Source: Candidatus Hydrogenedentota bacterium (GTDB lineage: Bacteria; Hydrogenedentota; Hydrogenedentia; Hydrogenedentales; JAEUWI01). Taken from it: a stretch of DNA of 64,000 nucleotides. This document shows, in pieces, positions 27,186 through 36,686 of the stretch (its first letter is position 1; the number at the start of each line of letters is the position of its first letter). Below the pieces are notes generated by a model that worked only from the letters and a program-made list of their open reading frames with translations, had not been told where the DNA came from and made no database searches. The stretch lies in contig JAHBVV010000016.1 of the NCBI GenBank assembly GCA_019637335.1, forward strand, positions 62,001-126,000. The letters are read 5' to 3'. A program made the position numbers and the translations under genes.

Positions 27186-28901
27186 TCAGTCCGTCGCGAA
27201 ATCCGAGCGCCAGAGGTGCTCCGCGCGTTCAGCCAGTTTCCGCTGGCGCAACGCGATGCGCTCCGGTGTCCATTCCTCGGGGGCCATATCGGAAATGCGT
27301 TTTGTGAGTTGGTAGGCGCTGCCGGCGTAAGCGCCAACTTTGTCTGGGTACGGCGAATTTCCAGCCTGTCGGTTCATCCCCGACTCCAGTAGGGTGAGGT
27401 TGCCCAGCCGGTAGGTGTACCGGTCCCGCCGATCCTGCGGGAAGTCGCTGTCCCAGGTCTCGTCGGGATTCTCCGGGAGAATGTGCTCAATGGTAGCGGG
27501 GTCGGTTAGATAGTCGCAGGCGCGGCCCGACGCATCCTGCTCCAGCGCGCAAAGGACATACCGAACGAGTCTCTTTCTTGGACCTTTCGTGGATATTTCC
27601 ATGCTGGCAAACGCCTGGATGAATGGCTCCCGCTCGACATAGATCGGCTGGAGCCGGGCGAAAAGTTCGGCGGGGGATTTAACCAGGCCATCCAGCAGCG
27701 CCTTGGCGGCGTGGTGGCACACCGGCTCCAGTTCGTTGGTATTCAGACCGGCAACCACGGTGTACCGAAATGCGAATCGCGAGATCAATTTGAGCACACG
27801 CGCGAACTCGTTCTTGCGCAGCATCTCCCACGCCGCATATAGGACCGGCGTGAACTGGCGGACACCGAAGAGTTTCAATTCCTGGATATACGGACGGCAA
27901 GCGGGATCATCAATCCAGTATTCATGCCCCGGATCGCCCAGCGCGGAGAACAACTCCGACCGCTGCTCCAGTTCGTCCATCAGGCGCAACACGTCAGCCG
28001 GCGAACTAATGCGGTCTCTGACAATCTTGAACAGCCGCTGGGTGCGGACTTTGGGTAGTTCGCAAAGGAGGTGGTAGCGCAGGAACTCGGGAAAACGCTC
28101 CTGCCGGACCGTACTGACCAGCGATTTCCACCGCCGCTGGAGCGAGTCCAGGTCGCTCCTGGCCTTTACCAGGGAAAACAGATAATTCTTCAAGAGGTCG
28201 GTGGCGGAGAGTTCGAGCCCGCGCGCGTTGAGCGTTTCGAATACCGTGTACGCGTTGATCTCGTCGTCCACCGTGATAAGAATAAACAGCAACTGCCGAC
28301 CGATGCACTCATTCAATAACGTCGCCAGCCCCCTTCCGGAATCGGCGAGGTTCGATTCAGCACGAATGGACTTCTCATAGTATTGGAAGCACTTCCAGAG
28401 CTGTCCGTTCGAAGCGGAGAGCCCCCGCGCGTTGGCGGGGGTGCGGAGCTGGACCAGATAGTCCTGGTAAAAGCCGTTGTCATTCTCGTTCAGGAAGAGC
28501 TTGCTGCTCTCCACAAGAGACGCGGGGTCCCGCTCGCCGATGAAGCGCTTTCGGAGGTCGGTCGCGCGGGTTGTATTGTCTTCCGGTTCTACCCCTTCGG
28601 CGGCAAGCCCCCCCAGGCGGGCCAGGATTGCGAGCGCGATAATGCTCAGGGTCGCGAGGCGCTGCTGCCCGTCAATAATCTCGTATTCCCGGTCGCTCTT
28701 CCCCTCAACCACCAGCGCGCCCATGTAATGTCTGGCATCGGCGTCATTCCTCAACTCGAGGATGTCATTCCAGAGATCTTCCCACTGCTCCTTCTGCCAG
28801 GAGTAGTCTCGCTGGTACGGCGGGACGCGATACACGCGACCGTTGCCTATAAGGTCCAGAAAATTCCGGGTATCCGTGTTCAGAAGCACGCTCTTTGCCA
28901 T
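27186..28901 (-). CDS. GmrSD-type DUF262/DUF1524 protein (type IV restriction-like)
   Basis: The 571-aa single chain joins a DUF262 domain (about 8-250) to a DUF1524 HNH-type nuclease (about 430-560). DUF262 shows VPPYQRDYSW and the nucleotide-binding signature IIDGQQRLATLS. DUF1524 shows HILPENPDE with the catalytic His, followed by RLGNLTLLESGMNRQAGNSPYPDK. GmrSD enzymes of this plan degrade DNA with modified cytosines, and related proteins (BrxU) occur in phage defence. No other defence gene is adjacent. The gene is less GC-rich than its neighbours, which suggests horizontal acquisition. Substrate modification cannot be predicted. Confidence 0.9.
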   Translation of the reverse strand: MAKSVLLNTDTRNFLDLIGNGRVYRVPPYQRDYSWQKEQWEDLWNDILELRNDADARHYMGALVVEGKSDREYEIIDGQQRLATLSIIALAILARLGGLAAEGVEPEDNTTRATDLRKRFIGERDPASLVESSKLFLNENDNGFYQDYLVQLRTPANARGLSASNGQLWKCFQYYEKSIRAESNLADSGRGLATLLNECIGRQLLFILITVDDEINAYTVFETLNARGLELSATDLLKNYLFSLVKARSDLDSLQRRWKSLVSTVRQERFPEFLRYHLLCELPKVRTQRLFKIVRDRISSPADVLRLMDELEQRSELFSALGDPGHEYWIDDPACRPYIQELKLFGVRQFTPVLYAAWEMLRKNEFARVLKLISRFAFRYTVVAGLNTNELEPVCHHAAKALLDGLVKSPAELFARLQPIYVEREPFIQAFASMEISTKGPRKRLVRYVLCALEQDASGRACDYLTDPATIEHILPENPDETWDSDFPQDRRDRYTYRLGNLTLLESGMNRQAGNSPYPDKVGAYAGSAYQLTKRISDMAPEEWTPERIALRQRKLAERAEHLWRSDFATD

Positions 28902-29093
28902 TCACTGACCCCTGGTATCAAGAAGAAACTCGATGGTGTGCTGAAAAATGATACCTTATGGTACCAGTTTGACGGTTATGCAGCCACTATCAGGTTTCGG
29001 GCCCCGGCGAATCGCCTCGCGGATTCCGCGCCCGGTGTGCTATACTTGCTTCTTGAGCGCCACGAACCGCAGCCCGCCGAGTTGACAGCCCGC

Positions 29094-29588
29094 ATGATTG
29101 TACAGTTGAGTCTAGGGAGCAACCTGGGAGACCGTGCATCCGCGCTGCGGCGGGCCCTGAGAGCGCTGGCGGCGGAGCCGGAGGTGGAATTATTGGCGTG
29201 GTCCCATTGTTACGAAACGGAGCCGATCGGTATCGCAGATCAGCCCCCGTTCCTGAATTTGGCGGTTGAGATTGAGACGGCCCTCGCGCCGCTTGAACTC
29301 CTGAATGCCGTCAAGGCCATCGAAGCAGCCATCGGCCGCCGGAAGACCGGCCGGTGGGGCCCCCGAGAGATCGATATCGATATCATCCTCTGGGGCGACA
29401 CCCAGTTCCAGTCGGAACGCCTTACCCTGCCGCACCGGGAATTCCGCGAGCGCGCTTTCGTGCTCGTCCCCATGGCGGAAATCGCGCCGGACGCCGTCGA
29501 CCCCCTCACCGGGGAGACCGTCACGGCCCTGGCGGGGCGGCCCGGCGTACACGGGTGGATCGAAAAACGCGAGAAAATCTCGCCCTGA
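29094..29588 (+). CDS. folK: 2-amino-4-hydroxy-6-hydroxymethyldihydropteridine pyrophosphokinase
   Basis: FolK transfers pyrophosphate from ATP to 6-hydroxymethyl-dihydropterin in folate synthesis. The 164-aa protein has LSLGSNLGDR at the start, YETEPIG, the family signature RWGPREIDIDIILWGD with the Mg-binding Asp pair, and LPHREFRERAFVLVPMAEI. The ATG at 29094 gives the standard N-terminus (MIVQLSLGSNLG); the frame is open far upstream but without homology there. The gene precedes panB-panC-panD by 63 bases. A folK-panBCD order is common in bacteria, so cotranscription is likely. Confidence 0.94.
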   Translation: MIVQLSLGSNLGDRASALRRALRALAAEPEVELLAWSHCYETEPIGIADQPPFLNLAVEIETALAPLELLNAVKAIEAAIGRRKTGRWGPREIDIDIILWGDTQFQSERLTLPHREFRERAFVLVPMAEIAPDAVDPLTGETVTALAGRPGVHGWIEKREKISP

Positions 29589-29651
29589 ACCGCTCCGCTT
29601 GGAGCCCAACGGGACCGGGACGGATTCGTCTACGGTTCAGGAGAATGCCAC

Positions 29652-30446
29652 GTGACCCGCGTCACCACCCTTTCATTCGGGGAACGGAAGCAGCGCGGTG
29701 AAAAAATCACCGTGCTCACCGCCTACGACTATCCCACCGCCGAGCTGCTCGACGCCGCCGGCGTGGACGCCCTGCTGGTCGGCGATTCCGTCGCCATGGC
29801 CGTCATGGGCCTCGAAAACACCCTCGCCGTGACGGTGGACGACATCCTCCACCACACACGCATGGTGGCCCGCGCCGCAAAGCGCGCCATGGTTATCGCC
29901 GACATGCCCTTCCTGTCCTACCAGGTCACCCCGGAAGAGGCCGTGCGCAACGCCGGACGCCTCATCGCGGAGGGCGGGGCGCATGCCGTGAAGCTGGAGG
30001 GGCCGGTCTCGCGCATCGGAGCCGCACTCGATCGGATCCTGGCGGCGGGCATTCCCGTCATGGGCCACCTCGGCCTCACGCCGCAGTCGGTCCACCAGTT
30101 CGGCGGCTTTAAGGTGCAGGGCAAGGCCCCCGAAGCCGGGGCGCGCCTCCTGGAGGACGCGCGCGCGCTGGAGGCCGCCGGCTGCTACGCCATCGTGCTG
30201 GAGTGCATTCCCGCGCCGCTGGCGGGTGAAATCACCGCCGCCCTGCGCATCCCGACCATCGGAATCGGCGCGGGCCCCGCCTGTGACGGCCAGGTGCTCG
30301 TGCTCCACGACATCCTCGGCTGGGGCAAGGCGCGTTTCGCGCACGCCTTCGCCGACGTTCGGGGCCAGATCGGCCAGGCCGCCTCGGCGTACGTCGAAAG
30401 CGTGAAAAGCGGCGCCTATCCTGCCCCGGAGCACACGTACCCATGA
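29652..30446 (+). CDS. panB: 3-methyl-2-oxobutanoate hydroxymethyltransferase
   Basis: PanB adds a hydroxymethyl group from methylene-tetrahydrofolate to ketoisovalerate, the first step to pantothenate. The 264-aa protein shows ITVLTAYDYPTAELLDAAGVD, LLVGDSVAMAVMG, VIADMPFLSY, AVKLEGP, VMGHLGLTPQSVHQFGGFKVQG and PTIGIGAGPACDGQVLVLHD, all family landmarks. The GTG start at 29652 has AGGAG 8 bases upstream. Its stop overlaps the panC start (ATGA, 30443-30446), so the two are translationally coupled. Confidence 0.96.
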   Translation: MTRVTTLSFGERKQRGEKITVLTAYDYPTAELLDAAGVDALLVGDSVAMAVMGLENTLAVTVDDILHHTRMVARAAKRAMVIADMPFLSYQVTPEEAVRNAGRLIAEGGAHAVKLEGPVSRIGAALDRILAAGIPVMGHLGLTPQSVHQFGGFKVQGKAPEAGARLLEDARALEAAGCYAIVLECIPAPLAGEITAALRIPTIGIGAGPACDGQVLVLHDILGWGKARFAHAFADVRGQIGQAASAYVESVKSGAYPAPEHTYP

Positions 30447-31303
30447 AGATCATCCGTGAAAAGGCCGAAATGCGCGCCTGGTCGATTGCCGAGAAGGCCG
30501 CGGGACGCCCCGTGGGTTTTGTCCCCACCATGGGCGCCCTCCACGAGGGCCACGCCAGCCTCGTGCGGGCGTCTGTGGCGAATGGCGACCACGCGGTGGC
30601 CAGCATCTTCGTAAATCCGACCCAGTTTGCGCCGAACGAGGACCTGGACAAGTACCCGCGCACCTTCGACGAGGACTGCGCCCTGCTGGCGTCCCTCGGG
30701 ACGCAGGTGGTATACGCACCCGACGCGGCGTCCATGTACCCGGAAGGGTATTCGACCTACGTCACGGTGGAAGGCGTCAGCGAGGGCCTTTGCAGCCTGT
30801 CGCGCCCGCACTTCTTCCGGGGCGTCGCCACCGTCGTTACCAAACTCTTCGCCACCGTGTTGCCGGATCGCGCCTATTTCGGGCAGAAGGACGCGCAGCA
30901 GTGCGCCGTGATCAAGCGCATGGCCCGCGATCTCGATCTCGGTGTCGAAATCGTCGAAATGCCCATCGTTCGCGAACCGGATGGCCTCGCCATGAGTTCG
31001 CGCAACCGCTACCTGGCGCCGGAAGACCGGAAAGCGGCGCTCCGAATATCCGCCGCCCTGTTCCGCGCACGCGACCTGCTGGATGCCGGCGAGCGCGACG
31101 CCGCCGTGATTACGAGCGCGGTCCGCCACGCGATGGCGCCGCTCGAAATCGATTACGTGTCCCTCGTGGACGCGGACACCATGCGCCCGCTCGACCGCGT
31201 CGCCGGGGAGATTCTCCTGGCCGCCGCCGCGCAGGTCGGTCCCGCGCGCCTCATCGACAACATCAAGTTCACCGCGCCCGCGGACGACGAAAGGGGGGAG
31301 TAG
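30443..31303 (+). CDS. panC: pantothenate synthetase (pantoate-beta-alanine ligase)
   Basis: PanC joins pantoate and beta-alanine with ATP. The 286-aa protein has the ATP-binding motif TMGALHEGH (His34 and His37), [45 protein letters not shown] with the KMSKS-like MSSRN, and a C-terminal dimer domain. The start overlaps the panB stop by four bases, and panD begins four bases after the stop. The substrate beta-alanine would be made by that next gene. Confidence 0.96.
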   Translation: MKIIREKAEMRAWSIAEKAAGRPVGFVPTMGALHEGHASLVRASVANGDHAVASIFVNPTQFAPNEDLDKYPRTFDEDCALLASLGTQVVYAPDAASMYPEGYSTYVTVEGVSEGLCSLSRPHFFRGVATVVTKLFATVLPDRAYFGQKDAQQCAVIKRMARDLDLGVEIVEMPIVREPDGLAMSSRNRYLAPEDRKAALRISAALFRARDLLDAGERDAAVITSAVRHAMAPLEIDYVSLVDADTMRPLDRVAGEILLAAAAQVGPARLIDNIKFTAPADDERGE

Positions 31304-31307
31304 ACCC

Positions 31308-31679
31308 ATGATGCTTTCCATGTTCAAGAGCAAGATCCACCGTGCGACCGTCACCCAGGCCGAATTGCACTACAAGGGCAGCCTCACGCTGGACCCCGTC
31401 TTGATGGAGGCCGCCGACATGCTGCCCAACGAGGAAGTCCATGTCCTCAACATCAATACCGGGGCGCGCTTCACCACCTATATCATCGAAGGCGAGCGGG
31501 GGAGTGGTGTGGTCTGCTTGAACGGCGCCGCCGCGCGCCTGGGGCAACCGGGCGACCTCATTATTGCGCTCACCTATTGCCAGATGGATCGCGAGGAGGC
31601 CCGGCGCCATGTGCCGGTTGTGGTTCATGTGGACGAGCGGAACCGCATTACCTCGGTCGAAGGTTCGGAGCGGAACTAG
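31308..31679 (+). CDS. panD: aspartate 1-decarboxylase
   Basis: PanD makes beta-alanine from aspartate and is produced as a proenzyme that cuts itself at Gly-Ser to form a pyruvoyl group. The cleavage site is visible as HYKGSLTLD (Gly24-Ser25), followed by [13 protein letters not shown] and [19 protein letters not shown]. The length of 123 aa is normal. Two adjacent ATG codons make the exact first residue uncertain by a few positions. It completes panBCD, so the whole pantothenate-specific branch is encoded in one run with folK. Confidence 0.96.
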   Translation: MMLSMFKSKIHRATVTQAELHYKGSLTLDPVLMEAADMLPNEEVHVLNINTGARFTTYIIEGERGSGVVCLNGAAARLGQPGDLIIALTYCQMDREEARRHVPVVVHVDERNRITSVEGSERN

Positions 31680-31732
31680 CGGCCCGCCGGAGTGACGTGT
31701 ATCCCCGGCCCGCGATGCGTTAAGATCCGCCC

Positions 31733-32953
31733 ATGACCGCTCCCCGTCTCCACATTACCGAAGGTATGCGCCGTTTTCTGGAGTACCCCAAATTCCGCGG
31801 GCGCACGCGCATGCTCGTGCTCGATACCGGCTATTTCTTCGACCGGAGCTGGCTGCGCGCCGCCCGGGATCTCGGATGGCGAACGGCGTCGGTTCCCTCG
31901 GTCATCACAGGCAGCCTGACGCGGGACGACATCGCCGCGCTCTTCCAGACCATCGGCGAGTTCAAACCGGATTTCATCCTCACCAGCAACTACGCCGGGA
32001 TGGATCCCGGCGGCATGTTCGCGCATTTCTTCAACGACGCCAAATTGCCCTACGTCAGCTGGTTTACGGACACGCCCCGGATGATCCTGTTCCAGCGGAC
32101 CATGTACATCTCCGAATTTGCCGTCGCCGCCACCTGGGAGCGCGTCTACGAACCCCATCTCCGCGAGCGGGGCTTCCAGCACGTGCATTACATGCCGCTG
32201 GCCACCGATCCCGCCGTCTTTAACGCCCCGCCCGCCGATACCTTCGACCGGGAGCTCGCCTTTGTCGGTACATCCATGCTGGAGCAGCTCGGCGAGGCCC
32301 TCGAAAAGCACCGGGACCTGCCCGAGGTGGTCGCGGCGGTGGAATCGGCCATTCGCGGCGGCCGCGCAACCCGGGAAGCCTATATCGGCGGCGTCGGCGA
32401 CATTATCGGCGCGCCATTGTACGCCTCCCTCGATGAATCGCGGCAGCGCAACGCCGAATTGCTGCTCAACTACGAGTCCACGTCGCACCAGCGTATCGAA
32501 CTCGCCCGTTACCTCGAACCCGCGGGCCTCGAAGTGCGGGGCGATCCCGCGTGGTCGCGCATTGTGGGCCGGTGCGGGCCGGGATTGCACTACTTTGACG
32601 AGCTTGCGGCGTTTTACCGGAGCACCGCCATCAACCTGAATCAGACGAGCCTGCAAATGCGGGACGCCGTGAACCAGCGCGTCTTCGATTGCCCGGCGGC
32701 GGGCGGCTTCCTTATAACGGACGACCAGCCCGATCTTCACGAGCATTTTGACGCCGAAAGCGAGGTGGTGACGTACCGGAGCCTGCCGGAACTCGCCGAC
32801 AAGGTAACCTACTACCGGAAGCGTCCCGGAGAGCGGCGCGCCATCACCGAGCGTGCGCGGGCGCGTATCCTCGCACAACACACGCACGCGCATCGGCTGC
32901 GCGGCCTCGAAACCTTCCTCAAGGCGCGCTTCGCGGCGGGGGAAACGGCGTGA
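31733..32953 (+). CDS. CgeB-like glycosyltransferase
   Basis: The 406-aa protein resembles CgeB/spore-maturation-type GT-B glycosyltransferases. An N-terminal Rossmann-like half includes LVLDTGYFFDRSWLRAARDLG, FKPDFILTSNYAGMD and LPYVSWFTDTPRMI. A C-terminal half (about 260-400) includes LHYFDELAAFYRSTAINLNQ, RVFDCPAAGGFLITDDQPDLHEHF and a regular terminal helix. These C-terminal motifs are those of the Glyco_trans_1 domain in CgeB proteins. It overlaps the next membrane-protein gene, so the two probably work together in surface or protein glycosylation. Donor and acceptor are unknown. Confidence 0.82.
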   Translation: MTAPRLHITEGMRRFLEYPKFRGRTRMLVLDTGYFFDRSWLRAARDLGWRTASVPSVITGSLTRDDIAALFQTIGEFKPDFILTSNYAGMDPGGMFAHFFNDAKLPYVSWFTDTPRMILFQRTMYISEFAVAATWERVYEPHLRERGFQHVHYMPLATDPAVFNAPPADTFDRELAFVGTSMLEQLGEALEKHRDLPEVVAAVESAIRGGRATREAYIGGVGDIIGAPLYASLDESRQRNAELLLNYESTSHQRIELARYLEPAGLEVRGDPAWSRIVGRCGPGLHYFDELAAFYRSTAINLNQTSLQMRDAVNQRVFDCPAAGGFLITDDQPDLHEHFDAESEVVTYRSLPELADKVTYYRKRPGERRAITERARARILAQHTHAHRLRGLETFLKARFAAGETA

Positions 32954-34362
32954 TGCTGGAAAAACTGACCGTCCAGCGAGTGCTCTGCTTTGGCGGCATG
33001 CTCGTATCCATATTGTTCGTCGTGGCCATGTACAGCCGCTACACCCTTGACTTCCCCTACGCGGATCAGTGGGATTTCGTGCCGCTCCTGGAGAAGGCCT
33101 TCGCGGGGGAACTTTCCTGGCGCGATTTTCTCGCCCAGCACAACGAGCACCGGCTGGTCTTTCCCCGCCTGCTTATGTTTGTGCTGGCCCTCGTCAGCGA
33201 TTGGGACGTCCGCTGGGAGCTGGCGGCGAGTTTCCTCTTCGCTCTCTTCACCTGGGCGTTACTGTGCGTGCAGGCGAGCTTGTCCGGCAAAGATATCGAT
33301 GCCGGGAGCAATGAAGCCGTCTACCTGGTGTTCGCGCTTCTGATCTTCTCCATGTCGCAATGGGGCAATTGGTTCCTCGGCTGGCAGGTCCAGGAATTCA
33401 TGAACGTGTTTGCGACCGTGCTGGCGGTCATGGGGCTGACCTGGCGCCGCGCGCCGGGGCCGGGCGTGTATGTGGCGGTGGCCAGCGCCGTCGTGGCCAC
33501 GTTTTCCTTCGCGAACGGGCTGCTGCTGTGGCCCATCGGCCTTCTGTTGCTGTTCCTCCAGCGGGGACAGAAGGGTTACCGCGCGAAAGCCTTCAAGCGC
33601 TATCTCACGGTCTGGTGCGGCGTGGGGGGGGCGGTGGCCATCGTCTACTTCGCCGGATACGCGCGCCCGCCGCATCACGCGCCGCTTTCCTCCGCTCTCG
33701 CCCAACCGCGCGCCGTTTTCTTCTACGTCCTGGCCTACCTCGGCCAGCCCGTCGGGCGCCTGGAGGACGTCGCCGTTATCCTCGGCGAAGTAATCCGGGG
33801 AAATCCCTCCCGGACACCGCACCTGCTGTCGATTATGACCGGCGCGCTGGGCATGCTGATCTGGACTGTGACCAGCCTTCAGCTTCGTCTGTTCGGTGCG
33901 CGGCGCCACGCCCTGCTGCCGTGGCTCGGTCTCGCGCTCTACGCCGTCGGCACCGCGCTCCTGACCGGACTTGGCCGCGTCGATCAGGGGATCGAGCAGG
34001 CCCTCAGTTCGCGGTACGTCACCATGGCCAATCTGCTCTGGTTCCCGATCGCCGCGCAGATGCACTGGGCCGGCCAAACCGGCGTCAAGAGCTTTATTCA
34101 GTACCTGCTTCCCGTCAAGACCGGGCTGCTCTGCGCGGCCCTCCTGGGAGCCTCCCTCGCAGGGGCCTATCGCTGGAGCGAGCGCTACCACGCTTACGAC
34201 GCCCTGCGTGGGGAACTGGTGAGCGGAGACGACGCCGAGATCCTGCGCCCCCTCTACCCGCCGGATCCGCAAGTCATCCTCGAGCGCCGCCCGGTGCTCG
34301 AACAACACGGCCTGAGCGTTTTTCTGGCCATTGAACCTCCGGCCGAACCGGAAGGCGACTGA
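32953..34362 (+). CDS. polytopic membrane protein, GT-C glycosyltransferase-like
   Basis: The 469-aa protein has about ten membrane helices. After the first helix an acidic loop reads DFPYADQWDF, followed by WRDFLAQHNEHRLVFPR. An Asp-containing first loop with nearby His/Glu/Arg is typical of lipid-linked GT-C glycosyltransferases (PMT/ArnT-like), so that role is suspected but not shown. The C-terminal 60 residues are soluble. The ATG at 32953 shares one base with the CgeB-like stop; an in-frame GTG at 32950 is equally possible. The neighbour supports a glycosylation function. Confidence 0.72.
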   Translation: MLEKLTVQRVLCFGGMLVSILFVVAMYSRYTLDFPYADQWDFVPLLEKAFAGELSWRDFLAQHNEHRLVFPRLLMFVLALVSDWDVRWELAASFLFALFTWALLCVQASLSGKDIDAGSNEAVYLVFALLIFSMSQWGNWFLGWQVQEFMNVFATVLAVMGLTWRRAPGPGVYVAVASAVVATFSFANGLLLWPIGLLLLFLQRGQKGYRAKAFKRYLTVWCGVGGAVAIVYFAGYARPPHHAPLSSALAQPRAVFFYVLAYLGQPVGRLEDVAVILGEVIRGNPSRTPHLLSIMTGALGMLIWTVTSLQLRLFGARRHALLPWLGLALYAVGTALLTGLGRVDQGIEQALSSRYVTMANLLWFPIAAQMHWAGQTGVKSFIQYLLPVKTGLLCAALLGASLAGAYRWSERYHAYDALRGELVSGDDAEILRPLYPPDPQVILERRPVLEQHGLSVFLAIEPPAEPEGD

Positions 34363-34565
34363 TACAACCGCTCCGAAGCCCCTCGTCGCGCCAGAATATG
34401 GCGCCTCAGAATCCCCGTATGGGTCCCAATACAGAACGAGTTACCGCACGGATAAGAATGCTTCGGGTGCGAGCGTTTCGTGAAGCGCCAACATTCGCGG
34501 GCAGCATTTCAATCTGAACGGGTGGCGCAACGCGTCACGAACGTACCCCAACCAAAAACCACGTA

Positions 34566-36521
34566 TCACTCCCGTGCGGTGGCGGCTTCCACAGGAGCCG
34601 GGTCTGTGGCGGCGTTCGGATGTTTCTCGTTAAAGGCGTCGATGCTCTCGTTCATGTATTTGAGGTAGCCCGGCGGGATGTCCTGATAGATGCCGTCGCA
34701 GAGCCACTCGAACTTACCGTCCATGGCGTCGGCTGAGACGCGGTTGTAGAGGCTGTTGTGGTTCTTCCGGACTGCCTTGAGGTTGGCCTTCACGCGGGCC
34801 CGCGCTTCTCGGCAGAAGAGGTCGGCCACGCGCTGCAATTCTTCCTTGTGTTTCGATTTTTCCAGCAGCGCGTCGGTGTAGGAGAGCAGGGCGGCCATGA
34901 CGAAGAGGTCGGTTCCGATATCGACGAAGTTGGCCATGATGAGCTGTTCGCGCTCGAGTTTCTGCTGGTATCTTGCCATCGTGTGAAACATGGTTCGGGC
35001 CAGCTTGCGGGCGTGTCTTCCGATAAAGACGAGGTGGTCGCGGTTGTTGGTGTTGAGATAGCGCGCCTCATGCGAGCCGGACGCCGGGAGCCACTGCCTC
35101 GGGTACCATCTGGCGTAGAAGGGCAGAAAACTCTGGAGAAAGTGCTGGAGCTTGTTGCCGCCGGGCATCATCAGCGGCATGATCTGCCGCACGTGCACGT
35201 CCATCGCCTCGCGCGCGATGAAGAGGCGCATGATCTCGTCGGTCCCCTCCACGATGCGCGCGATCCGCATGTCGCGCACCATGCGCTCGGCGGGAATGGG
35301 CTCTTCTCCGCGCTTCGCCAGGGATTCCGCCGTTTCGTAGCCGCGCCCGCCGCGCAACTGGAGGAAGTCGTCGGCGATCTTGCAGCCGCGGACCGTGGTG
35401 AAGTATTTGGCCATGGCGGCTTCCAGACGGATATCGCTGCCGCCGCGGTCGGCCATGGCGCAGCCGAGCCAGGTGACGGCCTCCATGGCGAGGGTGTCGG
35501 CGGCGAAGGAGGCCAGCTTCTGGGCGGTGTTCTGGTGCTTGCCGATGGGGGCGCCCCACTGCTCGCGCTCGCGGGCCCATTTGGCGCCCGCGACGATGGC
35601 GGCCTTCCCGCCGGCCGCCGTGGTGGCGGGAATAGAGAGGCGACCGGCGTTGAGCGTGACCAGGGCGATTTTCAGCCCTTCGCCCGGCGCGCCGATGATG
35701 TTTTCCACGGGCACCTTGACGTTGTCGAAGTTCAGGAGGCCATTCTGGATGCCGCGGATACCCATGAAATCGCAGCGGTGCACCACGTCGAAGCCGGGGG
35801 TGTCGGTCTCGACGATAAACGCGGTTATCTGCTTCTTTTCCTTGCCGTTCACGGTGATGGACGGCGTGCGCGCCATCACCACCATCATCTCGGCGGCGGT
35901 TCCATTGGTGATCCAGAGTTTTCGCCCGTTGATGATGTAGTGCTGGCCGTCCTCGGTCGGCTCCGCGCGCGTCACCATCTTGGCGGGGTCCGATCCGACG
36001 CCGGGCTCGGTGAGCGCGAAGGCGGAGACGGCGCCTTTCGCAAGCCGGGGCAGGTATTTCTTCTTCTGCTCTTCCGTGCCGAAGAGCTTGAGCGGCTGCG
36101 GCACCCCGATGCTCTGGTGCGCGGTGATGCCGGCGGCGGTGGAGGCGCAGTAGCTGCTGATGAAGGCGCAGGCGCGGCTGTAGTTGGTCTGGCTGAGGCC
36201 GAGTCCACCGTATTCGGCGGGAATCTTCATGCCGTAGGCCCCTACTTCGGCGAGGGCCTTTAGACCTTCGGCGGGAATCAGGCCGGTGCGGTCAACATCG
36301 CTGGGATCGATGTGCTTTTCGAGCACGGCACGCAACGTTTCGATGTAGTCGTCGCCGATTTTCCGGTCCTCTTCGGATTGCAGCGGGAAGGGGTGGATGT
36401 GGTTCCATTCAAAGTTCCCCTTGAACAGTTCCGCCACGAAGCTGGGCGCCTGCCAGGTGGTCTCGCGCGAATCCTCGGCGACATCAAGGGACGCCTGCTT
36501 GGCCTTGTCATCCAACTGCAT
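34566..36521 (-). CDS. acyl-CoA dehydrogenase (long-chain type)
   Basis: This FAD enzyme oxidises acyl-CoA to enoyl-CoA in beta-oxidation. The 651-aa length and C-terminal extension match the VLCAD/ACAD9-like group rather than the 380-residue short-chain enzymes. Visible motifs are AYGMKIPAEYGGLGLSQTNYSR, FALTEPGVGSDPAKM, KLWITNGTAAEMMVVMAR, LQLRGGRGYETAESLAKRGE (in parts LRGGRGYE) and RIARIVEGTDEIMRLFIA, whose Glu is the expected catalytic base. The extension (about 450-650) is helical. It lies 165 bases downstream of the acyl-CoA ligase on the same strand, so both likely act in fatty-acid use. Confidence 0.92.
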   Translation of the reverse strand: MQLDDKAKQASLDVAEDSRETTWQAPSFVAELFKGNFEWNHIHPFPLQSEEDRKIGDDYIETLRAVLEKHIDPSDVDRTGLIPAEGLKALAEVGAYGMKIPAEYGGLGLSQTNYSRACAFISSYCASTAAGITAHQSIGVPQPLKLFGTEEQKKKYLPRLAKGAVSAFALTEPGVGSDPAKMVTRAEPTEDGQHYIINGRKLWITNGTAAEMMVVMARTPSITVNGKEKKQITAFIVETDTPGFDVVHRCDFMGIRGIQNGLLNFDNVKVPVENIIGAPGEGLKIALVTLNAGRLSIPATTAAGGKAAIVAGAKWAREREQWGAPIGKHQNTAQKLASFAADTLAMEAVTWLGCAMADRGGSDIRLEAAMAKYFTTVRGCKIADDFLQLRGGRGYETAESLAKRGEEPIPAERMVRDMRIARIVEGTDEIMRLFIAREAMDVHVRQIMPLMMPGGNKLQHFLQSFLPFYARWYPRQWLPASGSHEARYLNTNNRDHLVFIGRHARKLARTMFHTMARYQQKLEREQLIMANFVDIGTDLFVMAALLSYTDALLEKSKHKEELQRVADLFCREARARVKANLKAVRKNHNSLYNRVSADAMDGKFEWLCDGIYQDIPPGYLKYMNESIDAFNEKHPNAATDPAPVEAATARE

Positions 36522-36686
36522 GTGCTGCCTCCTGTGGGTGGGTTGCGGCGAAGCGGGCGCGCTCCGACCTACCGCTCAGTATATACCACGTATTCCCGCC
36601 GCTGTCGAACGGGTGCTCCGGGAAAACGACTCGGGCCGGCCTGATGGGACCGGCCCGGCGGTGATGCATCCGGTTGAGACGCCGCT

